A stretch of DNA of 64,000 bases from NCBI GenBank assembly GCA_031425035.1, contig JANPIN010000038.1:11485-75484 (forward strand). Direction: 5' to 3'. Of this stretch, positions 18,242-25,710 are shown piece by piece. A model generated the notes under the pieces. The model ran no database searches. It saw only the letters and a list, made by a program, of their open reading frames with translations, and had not been told where the DNA came from. Source of the DNA: M3007 sp031425035 (GTDB taxonomy: Bacteria; Bacteroidota; Bacteroidia; Chitinophagales; Saprospiraceae). Position 1 is the stretch's first letter. Each line of letters begins with the position of its first letter. The translations under genes were made by a program, and so were the position numbers.

Positions 18242-18769
18242 TTACTGCTCGCGCTCTTCCAGGGTTTTGACAATGCTGGCGATTTTGACACCGGAAGCCA
18301 GTAACTGGCTGGCGAGGCGTTTGCCAGGCGACTGGAGCAAGCCCAGAATTTCGCCCACCATTTCTTCCTTGCTCTTCAGGGTCGTCAGCGCTTTCAGATG
18401 CTCATCACCGATGTACACCGAAGAATCGATATAAGCGGCTTTGAGGGAAGGGCGCGCGTCGGCCTTACGGAAGTCTTCGATCAACTTAGCCGGAGCCTTG
18501 GGGTTCGAGGAAATCAGAATGGTCGTCGGACCGGTTAATGCTTGGAAGAGAGCCTGGTAACCTTTCGATTCAGGGGCATCTTCCAATGCTTTCTGAATCA
18601 GGGTATTTTTAGCCACTTTCATCGTGATGCCCTGTTCGAAGCACATCCGACGGAATTTATTAATTTTAGCGACCGGCAGGGTCGAAGAATCCGCTAGGTA
18701 AAAGAAAGGGCTGTTACCCAGTTCTTCCCGAAGTTCCGCAATCGCTGCCGTTTTATCGTCTCTGGTCAT
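18242..18769 (-). CDS. rplJ: 50S ribosomal protein L10
   Basis: 175 residues. The N-terminal KTAAIAELREELGNSPFFYLADSS region and the later GPTTILISSNPKAPAKLIEDF match L10, which anchors L7/L12 dimers through its C-terminal helix (SQLLASGVKIASIVKTLEER). The stop codon abuts a palindromic repeat array. A small hairpin (18818-18835) precedes the gene and may take part in autoregulation, which in E. coli acts on the rplJ leader. Confidence 0.98.
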   Translation of the reverse strand: MTRDDKTAAIAELREELGNSPFFYLADSSTLPVAKINKFRRMCFEQGITMKVAKNTLIQKALEDAPESKGYQALFQALTGPTTILISSNPKAPAKLIEDFRKADARPSLKAAYIDSSVYIGDEHLKALTTLKSKEEMVGEILGLLQSPGKRLASQLLASGVKIASIVKTLEEREQ

Positions 18770-18817
18770 TTCTATGTTATTGAAATGTTGAGTGATTGTT
18801 GTTGATGAGTATTATAG

Positions 18818-18835
18818 CGGAGAATGATTTCTCCG
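18818..18835. promoter_or_regulatory. Hairpin in the rplA-rplJ spacer
   Basis: CGGAGAA and TTCTCCG pair around a four-base loop, with ATTA/TAAT flanks that could extend the stem. On the minus strand it begins about 12 bases after the rplA stop, in the leader of rplJ. A role in L10 control is inference. Confidence 0.4.
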
Positions 18836-18846
18836 TAATACCCAAT

Positions 18847-19542
18847 TTAGACCTTGATGGATTTTGGATCCACCGAAATGCCGGGGCTCATGGTACTGGC
18901 CACGGAGACCGTACGCATGTAAACGCCTTTTGCACTCGATGGCTTCATCCGGGCCAAAGTAGCGATCAGTTCGTGGGCATTCTCCACCAGTTGTTCGGGT
19001 GTGAAGGATACGCGACCAATGGAAGCGTGCACAATTCCGAATTTGTCCACCCGGAAAGCGATTTTACCTTTTTTCACTTCCGTGACAGCGGAGGTAATGT
19101 CGTTGGAAACGGTACCGGTCTTCGGGTTCGGCATCAGGCCGCGTGGGCCGAGGATACGGGCCACTTTACCGAGTTGGGCCATCACGTTGGGTGTAGCGAT
19201 GATCACATCGGCTTCCATCCAACCTTCGGTCACTTTCTGGATGTATTCATCCAAACCCACAAAATCAGCGCCGGCAGCAATGGCTTCACCTTCGCGATCG
19301 GGGGTACAGAATACCAGTACTTTCTTGGTTTTGCCCGTGCCATGCGGCAGCGAAACGGTACCGCGCAGCGCCTGGTCGGCTTTACGTGGGTCCACCCCGA
19401 GGCGAACGTGCACGTCAACCGAGGCGTTGAACTTCGTGGTGTTGACCTCTCTGACCAAACCCATAGCCTCGCCCAGCGAGTAGAGTTTGTCCTGGTCCAC
19501 CTTCGGATCAACGACTTTACGTTTTTTTGTTACTTGTGCCAT
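18847..19542 (-). CDS. rplA: 50S ribosomal protein L1
   Basis: 231 residues, the family's usual length. It has the L1 signatures RLGVDPRKADQALRGTVSLPHGTGKTKKVLVF near the N-terminus and ARILGPRGLMPNPKTGTVS in the middle domain. L1 forms the mobile stalk by the E site and in many bacteria represses its own rplK-rplA mRNA. Order rplK-rplA-rplJ is standard. Confidence 0.98.
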   Translation of the reverse strand: MAQVTKKRKVVDPKVDQDKLYSLGEAMGLVREVNTTKFNASVDVHVRLGVDPRKADQALRGTVSLPHGTGKTKKVLVFCTPDREGEAIAAGADFVGLDEYIQKVTEGWMEADVIIATPNVMAQLGKVARILGPRGLMPNPKTGTVSNDITSAVTEVKKGKIAFRVDKFGIVHASIGRVSFTPEQLVENAHELIATLARMKPSSAKGVYMRTVSVASTMSPGISVDPKSIKV

Positions 19543-19592
19543 TAAATTATAGTGTTAAGGTTCAGCGTTCCGTTGGGCGGAACTCCCTTATT

Positions 19593-19627
19593 TGAATGCG
19601 GATTTCAGAATACGGAATGCGGAATGA
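19593..19627. repeat. Single-arm GCGGAAT repeat (family F) between rplK and rplA
   Basis: Degenerate units (GAATGCGGA, GAATACGGAATGCGGAATG) lie within 12 bases of the rplK stop. The same unit builds the 254-bp palindromic element inside the helicase gene at 32,887-33,140. Confidence 0.6.
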
Positions 19628-19638
19628 CCCGATTCGAT

Positions 19639-20112
19639 CTAGTTATTCTGCTCGTTTGCTTCGTTCTGTCCTTTCGGCAGATCACCGGTGACGGTCAGAC
19701 CCATGCTGCGGGCAGTACCGGCGATCATTTTCATGGCGGATTGCACCGTGAAGCAGTTCAGATCGGGCATTTTGCTTTCCGCAATAGCCTGCACCTGATC
19801 CCAGGTCACCGAACCGACTTTCTTACGGTTAGGCTCCGGGGAACCTTTACCGACGGCCAGTTTAGCGGCTTCGAACAGCTGAATAGCAGCCGGTGGCGTT
19901 TTGATGATAAAGTCAAATGTTTTGTCTTTATACACCGAAATGATGACCGGCAGAATTTTGCCAATTGATTCCTGCGTCTGCGCGTTGAAGCGTTTGCAGA
20001 ACTCCATGATGTTCACACCTTTGGAACCGAGGGCCGGACCAATTGGCGGCGCCGGGTTGGCTTGACCACCTTTCACCTGGAGTTTAATATAAATATCTAC
20101 TTCTTTTGCCAT
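19639..20112 (-). CDS. rplK: 50S ribosomal protein L11
   Basis: 157 residues, about ten more than usual because of a polar C-terminal tail (GDLPKGQNEANEQNN). The N-terminal KLQVKGGQANPAPPIGPALG and the GVNIMEFCKRFNAQT segment are diagnostic. The C-terminal rRNA-binding domain ends with the motif AGTARSMGLTV. L11 binds the GTPase-associated centre of 23S rRNA. Confidence 0.98.
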   Translation of the reverse strand: MAKEVDIYIKLQVKGGQANPAPPIGPALGSKGVNIMEFCKRFNAQTQESIGKILPVIISVYKDKTFDFIIKTPPAAIQLFEAAKLAVGKGSPEPNRKKVGSVTWDQVQAIAESKMPDLNCFTVQSAMKMIAGTARSMGLTVTGDLPKGQNEANEQNN

Positions 20113-20164
20113 TGTGCCAGAATTTCTGTCCCGATTTGATCAGGATAATCTTGAATGAAAGGTA

Positions 20165-20258
20165 ATGTTTATGAAGTTTATAAAAAGTTGATAACGTTGA
20201 TAAAAAGCTGATATTCAACCCTTATAAACCTTATAAACCCTATAAACCTGTATCAACC
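20165..20258. repeat. Palindromic array (family C) between nusG and rplK
   Basis: Units GTTTATGAA, GTTTATAAA, GTTGATAAC, GTTGATAAA are followed by their complement (TTCAACC, CTTATAAACC twice, CTATAAACC, TATCAACC). The whole can fold into one hairpin. The same family recurs at 46,630-46,729. Confidence 0.75.
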
Positions 20259-20316
20259 ATTCTAGTCCGTCTTTGTAGAAGCGAGCCCGGGAGAAGCGGG
20301 CATCAGGAGGACTGTA

Positions 20317-20898
20317 CTAACTGATTTTTTCAACTTGCATGAAACCCAATTCCATTTCCGTACCCCGACCAAATATTTTGACGATCACTTTGAGTTTTTT
20401 CTTTTCGTCGTTCACTTCCTGTACATCACCTACGAAATCGGCAAAAGCGCCGTCTACGATGCGTACCGTTTCCCCGATCAGGAATGGCTCGCTCAGTGTT
20501 TCGCCGGCTTCCGTGCTCTCATCCACTTTACCCAGCAGCCGGTTGGCTTCCACCTGGGTCATGGGTAAGGGCGTTTCTTTGCCGAGGAAGTGAATCACGT
20601 TAGGAATATCGCTGATCACTTTCGCAATATCACCATTTAGTCTCCCACCGACAGCTTCCACCAGAATATAGCCTGGCAAGAGATTACGCTCCTGCATGAC
20701 TTTTTTTCCGTTACGGATCTTGTACACTTTTTCCGTGGGCACGACCACCGAAAAGACCAGGTCTTTCCAGTTGGAACGTTCGATCTCCAACAGAATCCGC
20801 TCCTGGATTTTCTTCTCCTTGCCGCTGATAACACGCAGGGAATACCACTTTCTATTTTCAGAGGCCGCTGGGGTCCCTGTACCAATTTCTTGATTCAT
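20317..20898 (-). CDS. nusG: Transcription termination/antitermination factor NusG
   Basis: 193 residues. The N-terminal NGN domain starts at KWYSLRVISGKEKKIQERI and includes NLLPGYILVEA. The C-terminal KOW domain contains GETVRIVDGAFADFVGDVQEV. It binds RNA polymerase at the clamp and links it to Rho or ribosomal S10. The start ATG (20898) follows secE by 35 bases. Confidence 0.98.
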   Translation of the reverse strand: MNQEIGTGTPAASENRKWYSLRVISGKEKKIQERILLEIERSNWKDLVFSVVVPTEKVYKIRNGKKVMQERNLLPGYILVEAVGGRLNGDIAKVISDIPNVIHFLGKETPLPMTQVEANRLLGKVDESTEAGETLSEPFLIGETVRIVDGAFADFVGDVQEVNDEKKKLKVIVKIFGRGTEMELGFMQVEKIS

Positions 20899-20933
20899 GG
20901 TTGCCGGGAAAGGATAAATGGAACGAACGAAGT

Positions 20934-21131
20934 TTACTGACCCCAGACGCCGTAAATATTTTTAAATACTACACTGCACAGCAGATCCATCAGAAAGATG
21001 AGAATAGCCAGCGTGGCAGCGGTTACCAGAACCACGGTCGTGCTTTCCTGCAACTGCTGTGCAGTCGGCCAGGACACGTTTTTCACCAGTTCGTGGTAAC
21101 TTTCTTTTAGGTAAAGCGTCAATTTTTCCAT
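20934..21131 (-). CDS. secE: Preprotein translocase subunit SecE
   Basis: 65 residues, the short one-helix form common outside Enterobacteria. An amphipathic helix (YLKESYHELVKNVSWPT, with the conserved WPT) leads into a single membrane span at about 33-55. It clamps the SecY channel. It stands between tRNA-Trp and nusG as in many genomes. Confidence 0.96.
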   Translation of the reverse strand: MEKLTLYLKESYHELVKNVSWPTAQQLQESTTVVLVTAATLAILIFLMDLLCSVVFKNIYGVWGQ

Positions 21132-21278
21132 CGCGAATCGTTGTAGACCGTCTTATCCAAACGGGTAAAATGAACACGTGTCCTTCTTTGGCCAAAAAAG
21201 CCCGTCACCGCAAATCGGACGACGAACTTGCCTGCATAAGCAAGCTAACCACGGACGAACCACGTATTTAGTATTTGC

Positions 21279-21350
21279 AGGGGCAGCAGGGATCGAACCC
21301 GCAGCCTACGGTTTTGGAGACCGTCACTCTACCAGTTGAGCTATGCCCCT
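21279..21350 (-). tRNA. tRNA-Trp (CCA)
   Basis: A 72-base cloverleaf on the minus strand: acceptor AGGGGCA/TGCCCCT, D arm TAGCTCAACTGGTAGAG, anticodon loop CTCCAAA with anticodon CCA, T arm GGGTTCGATCCC. The terminal CCA is not encoded. It lies between tuf and secE. Confidence 0.95.
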
Positions 21351-21360
21351 TTATAGGAAT

Positions 21361-21427
21361 TAGGAGGCAGGAGGCAGGAGGCAGGGTTTTACCCACTGAC
21401 TCCTGACTCCTATCTCCTGACACCTAT
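21361..21427. repeat. Palindromic heptamer array (family B) after tuf
   Basis: Three GGAGGCA units (21363-21383) are followed, after ACCCACTG, by the complementary units TGACTCC, TGACTCC, TATCTCC, TGACACC up to two bases from the tuf stop. On the minus strand the array directly follows tuf and precedes tRNA-Trp. The same family occurs at 25,652, 34,557 and 63,864. Confidence 0.8.
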
Positions 21428-21428
21428 T

Positions 21429-22625
21429 CTAGTCGATGATTTCAGTTACCTGACCAGCACCCACCGTACGGCCACCTTCGCGAATAGCGAAACGGAGACC
21501 TTTTTCCATAGCGATGGTGTTGAGCAGTTTCACTTCCAGCTCGATGTTATCGCCCGGCATCACCATTTCTACGTTCACCGGCAGTTTGCAATCACCCGTC
21601 ACGTCTGTCGTGCGGAAGTAGAACTGTGGACGGTAACCGTTGAAGAACGGCGTGTGACGGCCACCCTCTTCTTTCGAGAGGACGTACACCGAACACTTGA
21701 AGTGTTTGTGTGGTTTCACGCTGCCTGGTTTGCAGATAACCATACCGCGTTTGATTTGCTCTTTGTCAATACCGCGCAGCAGCAGACCGGCGTTGTCACC
21801 GGCTTCGCCACGATCCAACAGTTTGCGGAACATTTCCACACCCGTGATGGTCGAGTTCAGCGGCTTGTCTTCCGGCTTCATCATACCGATGATCTCTACT
21901 GGATCGCCGACATTGATCACACCGCGCTCAATACGACCGGTAGCAACTGTACCACGACCTGTGATCGTGAATACATCTTCCACCGGCATCAGGAATGGCT
22001 TATCCACTTCCCGTACTGGATCTGGAATATCGTTGTCGCAGGCATCCATCAGGTCCATGATGCGCTGGGAGTAGACTGGGTCGCCTTCCAGGGCTTTCAG
22101 GGCAGAACCTTGAATGATAGAGGCATTATCGCCATCGAAGTTATAAGAGCTCAACAGCTCGCGCAGTTCCATGTCCACCAGTTCGAGCATCTCGGGATCA
22201 TCCACGAGGTCGACTTTGTTCATGAAAACCACGATTTGCGGTACACCTACCTGACGGGCAAGCAGGATGTGTTCGCGGGTTTGTGGCATCGGGCCGTCTG
22301 TAGCAGCACAGACCACAATTGCACCGTCCATTTGGGCGGCACCCGTGATCATGTTCTTCACATAGTCGGCGTGGCCTGGGCAATCCACGTGTGCATAGTG
22401 ACGCTTTTCGGTTTCGTACTCGACGTGGGCCGTATTGATGGTAATGCCACGCTCTTTCTCTTCCGGTGCAGCGTCAATGGCATCATAGCTGGTCTTCTTT
22501 GCTAGACCTTTCAGCGAAAGAACATGGGTGATGGCCGCAGTCAGGGTCGTTTTCCCGTGGTCAACGTGACCGATCGTACCAATATTTACGTGCGGTTTAG
22601 AGCGGACGAATGTCTCTTTTGCCAT
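21429..22625 (-). CDS. tuf: Elongation factor Tu
   Basis: 398 residues from the ATG at 22625 (MAKETFVRSKPHVNIGT); the frame runs 20 codons further up but the family always starts here. G motifs: GHVDHGKT at 19-26, DCPGHADYVKNM, and NKVDLVDD. The C-terminal barrel ends with FAIREGGRTVGAGQVTEI. It delivers aminoacyl-tRNA to the ribosome. The gene follows four tRNA genes, and the tRNA-Thr/Tyr/Gly/Thr-tuf order is the same as the E. coli tufB operon. Confidence 0.99.
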   Translation of the reverse strand: MAKETFVRSKPHVNIGTIGHVDHGKTTLTAAITHVLSLKGLAKKTSYDAIDAAPEEKERGITINTAHVEYETEKRHYAHVDCPGHADYVKNMITGAAQMDGAIVVCAATDGPMPQTREHILLARQVGVPQIVVFMNKVDLVDDPEMLELVDMELRELLSSYNFDGDNASIIQGSALKALEGDPVYSQRIMDLMDACDNDIPDPVREVDKPFLMPVEDVFTITGRGTVATGRIERGVINVGDPVEIIGMMKPEDKPLNSTITGVEMFRKLLDRGEAGDNAGLLLRGIDKEQIKRGMVICKPGSVKPHKHFKCSVYVLSKEEGGRHTPFFNGYRPQFYFRTTDVTGDCKLPVNVEMVMPGDNIELEVKLLNTIAMEKGLRFAIREGGRTVGAGQVTEIID

Positions 22626-22756
22626 TGGTTTAAACTGTTTAGTATCAAACTTTTGTGAAAAAAATATTGCAATTTGAACATCCAACGTGCTGACGACTTG
22701 ACAGGAAGCAAAAAAATATCAAGGTATCGATAATTGAACAGAACAGACTAACATGG

Positions 22757-22829
<73 letters not shown>

Positions 22830-22833
22830 TATT

Positions 22834-22970
22834 TAATGAAGTGATAAAGGGTATGAAATAATAAAGTGATTTTAAGGCCACCCGGTCATTTCGGTAATTA
22901 TCACTTTGAAAATGAAAGACAAAGTTGCTCTGAGCCAATCGCTTCATCACTTTATAACTTCATCATTTCC
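22834..22970. repeat. Family A repeat array between tRNA-Gly and tRNA-Thr(GGT)
   Basis: One arm (AATGAAGTGATAAAGG... to 22870) carries GAAGTGAT/AAAGTGAT units. The complementary arm (CTTCATCACTTTATAACTTC) is at about 22941-22968. The two flank a 70-base spacer. Confidence 0.7.
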
Positions 22971-22978
22971 TACTTCGG

Positions 22979-23051
22979 AGCGGCGGACGAGAATCGAACT
23001 CGCGACATTCAGCTTGGAAGGCTGACGCTCTACCAGCTGAGCTACCACCGC
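22979..23051 (-). tRNA. tRNA-Gly (TCC)
   Basis: 73 bases: acceptor GCGGTGG pairs with CCGCCGC (one G-U), D arm TAGCTCAGCTGGTAGAGC, anticodon loop CTTCCAA with anticodon TCC, T arm GAGTTCGATTCTC. Confidence 0.95.
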
Positions 23052-23058
23052 AAGCAAA

Positions 23059-23135
23059 TTATGAAGTGATGAAGTGACGAAACGATAAAGTGACGGTCAT
23101 CACTTCATAATTTTATCACTCATCACTTCATCTTT
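23059..23135. repeat. Family A repeat array between tRNA-Tyr and tRNA-Gly
   Basis: Five octamers in tandem (ATGAAGTG-ATGAAGTG-ACGAAACG-ATAAAGTG type) are followed by the inverted arm (CATCACTTCATAATTTTATC, then CATCACTTCATC). A long hairpin is expected in the precursor RNA. Confidence 0.8.
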
Positions 23136-23140
23136 AATAG

Positions 23141-23224
23141 TGGGGGTGGTGGGATTCGAACCTACTCAGCGTTAAAGCACCAGATTTACAGTCTGGCCCG
23201 GCTCTCCGGCTCCGGCGCACCCCC
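23141..23224 (-). tRNA. tRNA-Tyr (GTA)
   Basis: 84 bases with the long class II variable arm expected for tRNA-Tyr: acceptor GGGGGTG/CACCCCC with discriminator A, anticodon loop CTGTAAA with anticodon GTA, T arm AGGTTCGAATCC. Confidence 0.95.
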
Positions 23225-23250
23225 TTGTGGAGAGAATATAAATTTTTATA

Positions 23251-23322
23251 AAACGATGAAGTGATGAAACGATAGAGTGATCATTTCATCACTTCATTAC
23301 TTTATCCTTTTATCTCTTCATG
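23251..23322. repeat. Family A repeat array between tRNA-Thr(TGT) and tRNA-Tyr
   Basis: Units AACGATGAAGTGATGAAACG then ATAGAGTG, followed by the complementary arm ATCATTTCATCACTTCATTAC, CTTTATCC and TATCTCTTC. It starts 27 bases from the Tyr tRNA and ends 6 bases from the Thr tRNA. Confidence 0.8.
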
Positions 23323-23327
23323 CATTG

Positions 23328-23400
23328 AGCCACTAGAGGGACTCGAACCCCCGACCAGCTGATTACAAATCAGCTGCTCTACCAACTGAGCTACAGTGGC
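23328..23400 (-). tRNA. tRNA-Thr (TGT)
   Basis: 73 bases: acceptor GCCACTG/TAGTGGC, D arm TAGCTCAGTTGGTAGAGC, anticodon loop TTTGTAA with anticodon TGT, T arm GGGTTCGAGTCCC. It is the first gene of the operon. Confidence 0.95.
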
Positions 23401-23484
23401 TTGTATAGTGCCTCCACAGGCTAAATTTTGACCTCAAACAACATTACTTTCAAGGAAAAACATACCCCTCCCGAAAAGCGAGTG

Positions 23485-23492
23485 CAAAAGTA
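23485..23492 (-). promoter_or_regulatory. -7 element of the tRNA-tuf-rpoBC operon
   Basis: The minus strand reads TACTTTTG, a perfect TAnnTTTG. A T-rich GTTTTTCC block lies 17 bases upstream. Transcription would begin about 75 bases before tRNA-Thr(TGT). The region 23401-23630 holds no gene. Confidence 0.6.
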
Positions 23493-23630
23493 ATTCTTTA
23501 CTCTAAGAAGGAAAAACTATTTTGAAAAAAAAGAGTAAAATTTAGGAAGAAGTTTGCCGCCGAGCGAGGTTTGCACCCAAAACCACCTGAATCCGCCTGC
23601 TTTCTGCCATTTTAACGTCTTTTTACCCCT

Positions 23631-24272
23631 ATGTCCAACCCAACTTTAGCCTATTGCCAGGCCCATACTTCGCCCGCCAGCGCAGTGCTGATGGAACTGG
23701 AACGCGCCACCTACCTGCGTACCCTGAGTCCGCAGATGCTTTCCGGGCCCTATCAGGGTACTCTACTGCGCTTCATCAGCCAGATGATCCGCCCGCAGCG
23801 GGTGCTGGAAATCGGCACTTTTACGGGCTATGCCACCATTTGCCTGGCCGAAGGTTTAGCCGCCGGCGGGCAACTGCATACCATCGAAGCAAATGACGAA
23901 CTCGGCTGGCTCATCCGCCAGTTTTTAGAGAAGGCAGAACTAACGGAAAAAGTTCATTTGCACCTCGGCGATGCCGCAGTCATTGTACCTACCCTGCCGG
24001 AAATGTTCGATCTCGTGTTTCTTGATGCCGGTAAACTGGACTATGCCCGGCACTATGAACTGGCCCTTAGCAAGATGAAGCCGGGTGGTTTTCTGCTGGT
24101 AGACAATGTGCTGTGGGACGGGAAAGTGGCCCTCGGCGATAGCCAGGACATGACGACGCAGGTGCTGCGCGACTTTAATGACCTGGTTCAGCAGGATGAG
24201 CGGGTGGAAAATATTCTGCTGCCGATTCGGGATGGGATAATGCTGGTGCGGAAGGTTGGTTTGTTGGTTTGA
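23631..24272 (+). CDS. SAM-dependent O-methyltransferase (class I, CCoAOMT-like)
   Basis: 213 residues. The methyltransferase motif I is VLEIGTFTGYATICLAEGL (about 65-83), with the acidic end of strand two in LHTIEANDEL and motif DLVFLDAGKLDYARHYEL, then GGFLLVDNVLWDGKV, all typical of the caffeoyl-CoA O-methyltransferase-like group found in many bacteria; its natural acceptor here is unknown. Probably cytoplasmic. The last codons (VGLLV) and the TGA stop are written in a GGTTTGTT-type repeat array that continues downstream, so the C-terminus may have been changed by the repeat. It diverges from the tRNA operon. Confidence 0.9.
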   Translation: MSNPTLAYCQAHTSPASAVLMELERATYLRTLSPQMLSGPYQGTLLRFISQMIRPQRVLEIGTFTGYATICLAEGLAAGGQLHTIEANDELGWLIRQFLEKAELTEKVHLHLGDAAVIVPTLPEMFDLVFLDAGKLDYARHYELALSKMKPGGFLLVDNVLWDGKVALGDSQDMTTQVLRDFNDLVQQDERVENILLPIRDGIMLVRKVGLLV

Positions 24273-24335
24273 GGGGTTTGCCTGGTAAATCGGATGTTCA
24301 GGGAGTGTTCCAACCAACAAACCATCAAACCAATC
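24252..24335. repeat. Palindromic repeat (family D) at the methyltransferase 3' end
   Basis: The arm GGTTGGTTTGTTGGTTTGAG (24254-24273) contains the stop codon. The complement CAACCAACAAACCATCAAAC starts at 24311. A 30-base spacer separates the arms. Confidence 0.75.
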
Positions 24336-24406
24336 TCCACCAATGAAAACTAATTGTTTTTTAAAACTTATTTAACCAACAATTCGTTTATAACTCGGAC
24401 GCTTTT

Positions 24407-24414
24407 TAATTTTG
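24407..24414 (+). promoter_or_regulatory. -7 element directly before the radical SAM start codon
   Basis: TAATTTTG is a perfect TAnnTTTG and ends only four bases before the ATG at 24419. Transcription would therefore start at or within a few bases of the start codon, giving a leaderless or near-leaderless mRNA. Confidence 0.5.
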
Positions 24415-24418
24415 CCCG

Positions 24419-25654
24419 ATGCAGGAACGAATTCAGGAGAAACTCAAAATACTGGCCGACGCCGCTAAATACGACGTCAGTTGTGCTTCCAGTGGCGGCA
24501 AACGGGCGAACACACCCGGTGGTATTGGCAACAGCGAAGGCATGGGTATTTGCCATACGTATACCGAAGACGGGCGATGTGTATCCCTGTTGAAAATCCT
24601 GCTCACCAACCACTGCATTTTCGACTGCGCCTACTGCGTGAGCCGACGCAGCAACGACGTAAAACGGGCCGCTTTTACCGTGCAGGAAGTCGTCGACCTG
24701 ACCATGAATTTCTACCGGCGTAATTATATTGAAGGCCTGTTCCTCAGTTCCGGTATTTTTAAAAATGCCGACTACACCACGGAGCGGCTGGTCCGGGTGG
24801 CCAAAGAACTGCGGACGGTGCATAAATTCAACGGTTATATCCACCTGAAAGTTATTCCCGGGGCCAGTGAGGAACTTATCCGGGAGGCCGGTCTTTTTGC
24901 CGACCGGCTCAGCCTGAACATTGAAATTCCCTCCGAAGAAAACCTGAAGAAGGTGGCGCCGGAGAAAAATTATCCCGAAGTACTGGCGCCGATGACCATG
25001 CTGAAAGAACATATTACCGCCTATAAAGAGGAGCGTAAGGTGTTTAAACACGCGCCTTTATTTGCGCCTGGCGGACAAAGCACGCAAATGGTCGTGGGCG
25101 CTACGCCGGAGAACGACCTGCAGGTGCTGCGTCTGGCCGACAGCCTGTACCAGGATAAGGGCCTGAAACGCGTGTACTATTCCGGGTATATACCGATTAG
25201 TGCCGATGCGCGGATGCCGGTCCTGCAACACCCGCCGCTGCTGCGGGAAAACCGGCTTTATCAGGCAGACTGGCTGATGCGTTATTACGGCTATAAAGTC
25301 GGCGAGCTGGTGGACGATCTGCATTCTTCCCTCGATATGGAGGTCGATCCGAAACTCTCTTTCGCCCTGCGCAACCCGGCTATGTTCCCTATCGACGTTA
25401 ATAAAGCCGAATATGCGCTGATCTTGCGTATTCCCGGCGTGGGGGTAAAATCGGCCAATAAAATCATTGCAGCCCGGCGGTTCGGTCGCTTACGCTACGA
25501 GCATTTGCAGCAATTCGGGGTGGTGCTCAAGCGGGCGAAGTATTTTCTCACCTGTGCCGACCGTATTCCGGTGCAGGCCGGGCTGGATCCGATGCTGGTT
25601 CGCCGCCAGTTGGTGCAGACCAAGCCGGCTCAGTTGCAGTTGAGTTTGTTTTAG
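24419..25654 (+). CDS. Putative DNA modification/repair radical SAM protein (TIGR03916 type)
   Basis: 411 residues. The radical SAM cluster motif is C66-HIFD-C70-AY-C73 (NHCIFDCAYC), which would bind a 4Fe-4S cluster and SAM. A further Cys pair precedes it (GICHTYTEDGRC). The C-terminal part has a helix-hairpin-helix, ILRIPGVGVKSANKIIAARR, for DNA contact. This combination is the family named putative DNA modification/repair radical SAM protein, which normally occurs with the partner encoded just downstream (25711). The reaction is not known. The start at 24419 sits four bases after a perfect -7 element. The stop TAG is the first part of a heptamer repeat. Confidence 0.9.
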   Translation: MQERIQEKLKILADAAKYDVSCASSGGKRANTPGGIGNSEGMGICHTYTEDGRCVSLLKILLTNHCIFDCAYCVSRRSNDVKRAAFTVQEVVDLTMNFYRRNYIEGLFLSSGIFKNADYTTERLVRVAKELRTVHKFNGYIHLKVIPGASEELIREAGLFADRLSLNIEIPSEENLKKVAPEKNYPEVLAPMTMLKEHITAYKEERKVFKHAPLFAPGGQSTQMVVGATPENDLQVLRLADSLYQDKGLKRVYYSGYIPISADARMPVLQHPPLLRENRLYQADWLMRYYGYKVGELVDDLHSSLDMEVDPKLSFALRNPAMFPIDVNKAEYALILRIPGVGVKSANKIIAARRFGRLRYEHLQQFGVVLKRAKYFLTCADRIPVQAGLDPMLVRRQLVQTKPAQLQLSLF

Positions 25655-25675
25655 GAGATAGGTGACAGGGGGCAG
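25652..25675. repeat. Short heptamer run (family B)
   Basis: TAGGAGATAGGTGACAGGGG and a further GCAG follow, or include, the radical SAM stop codon: about three heptamers of the GGAGACA type and no inverted arm. Confidence 0.6.
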
Positions 25676-25710
25676 CCGTTTACTTAAATTTTCCTTAGAA
25701 TAACACCATT

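Noticed and set aside
22866..23069. Frame of 67 codons across the tRNA-Gly region
   Set aside because: It overlaps a clear tRNA gene and a repeat array. It is not a gene.
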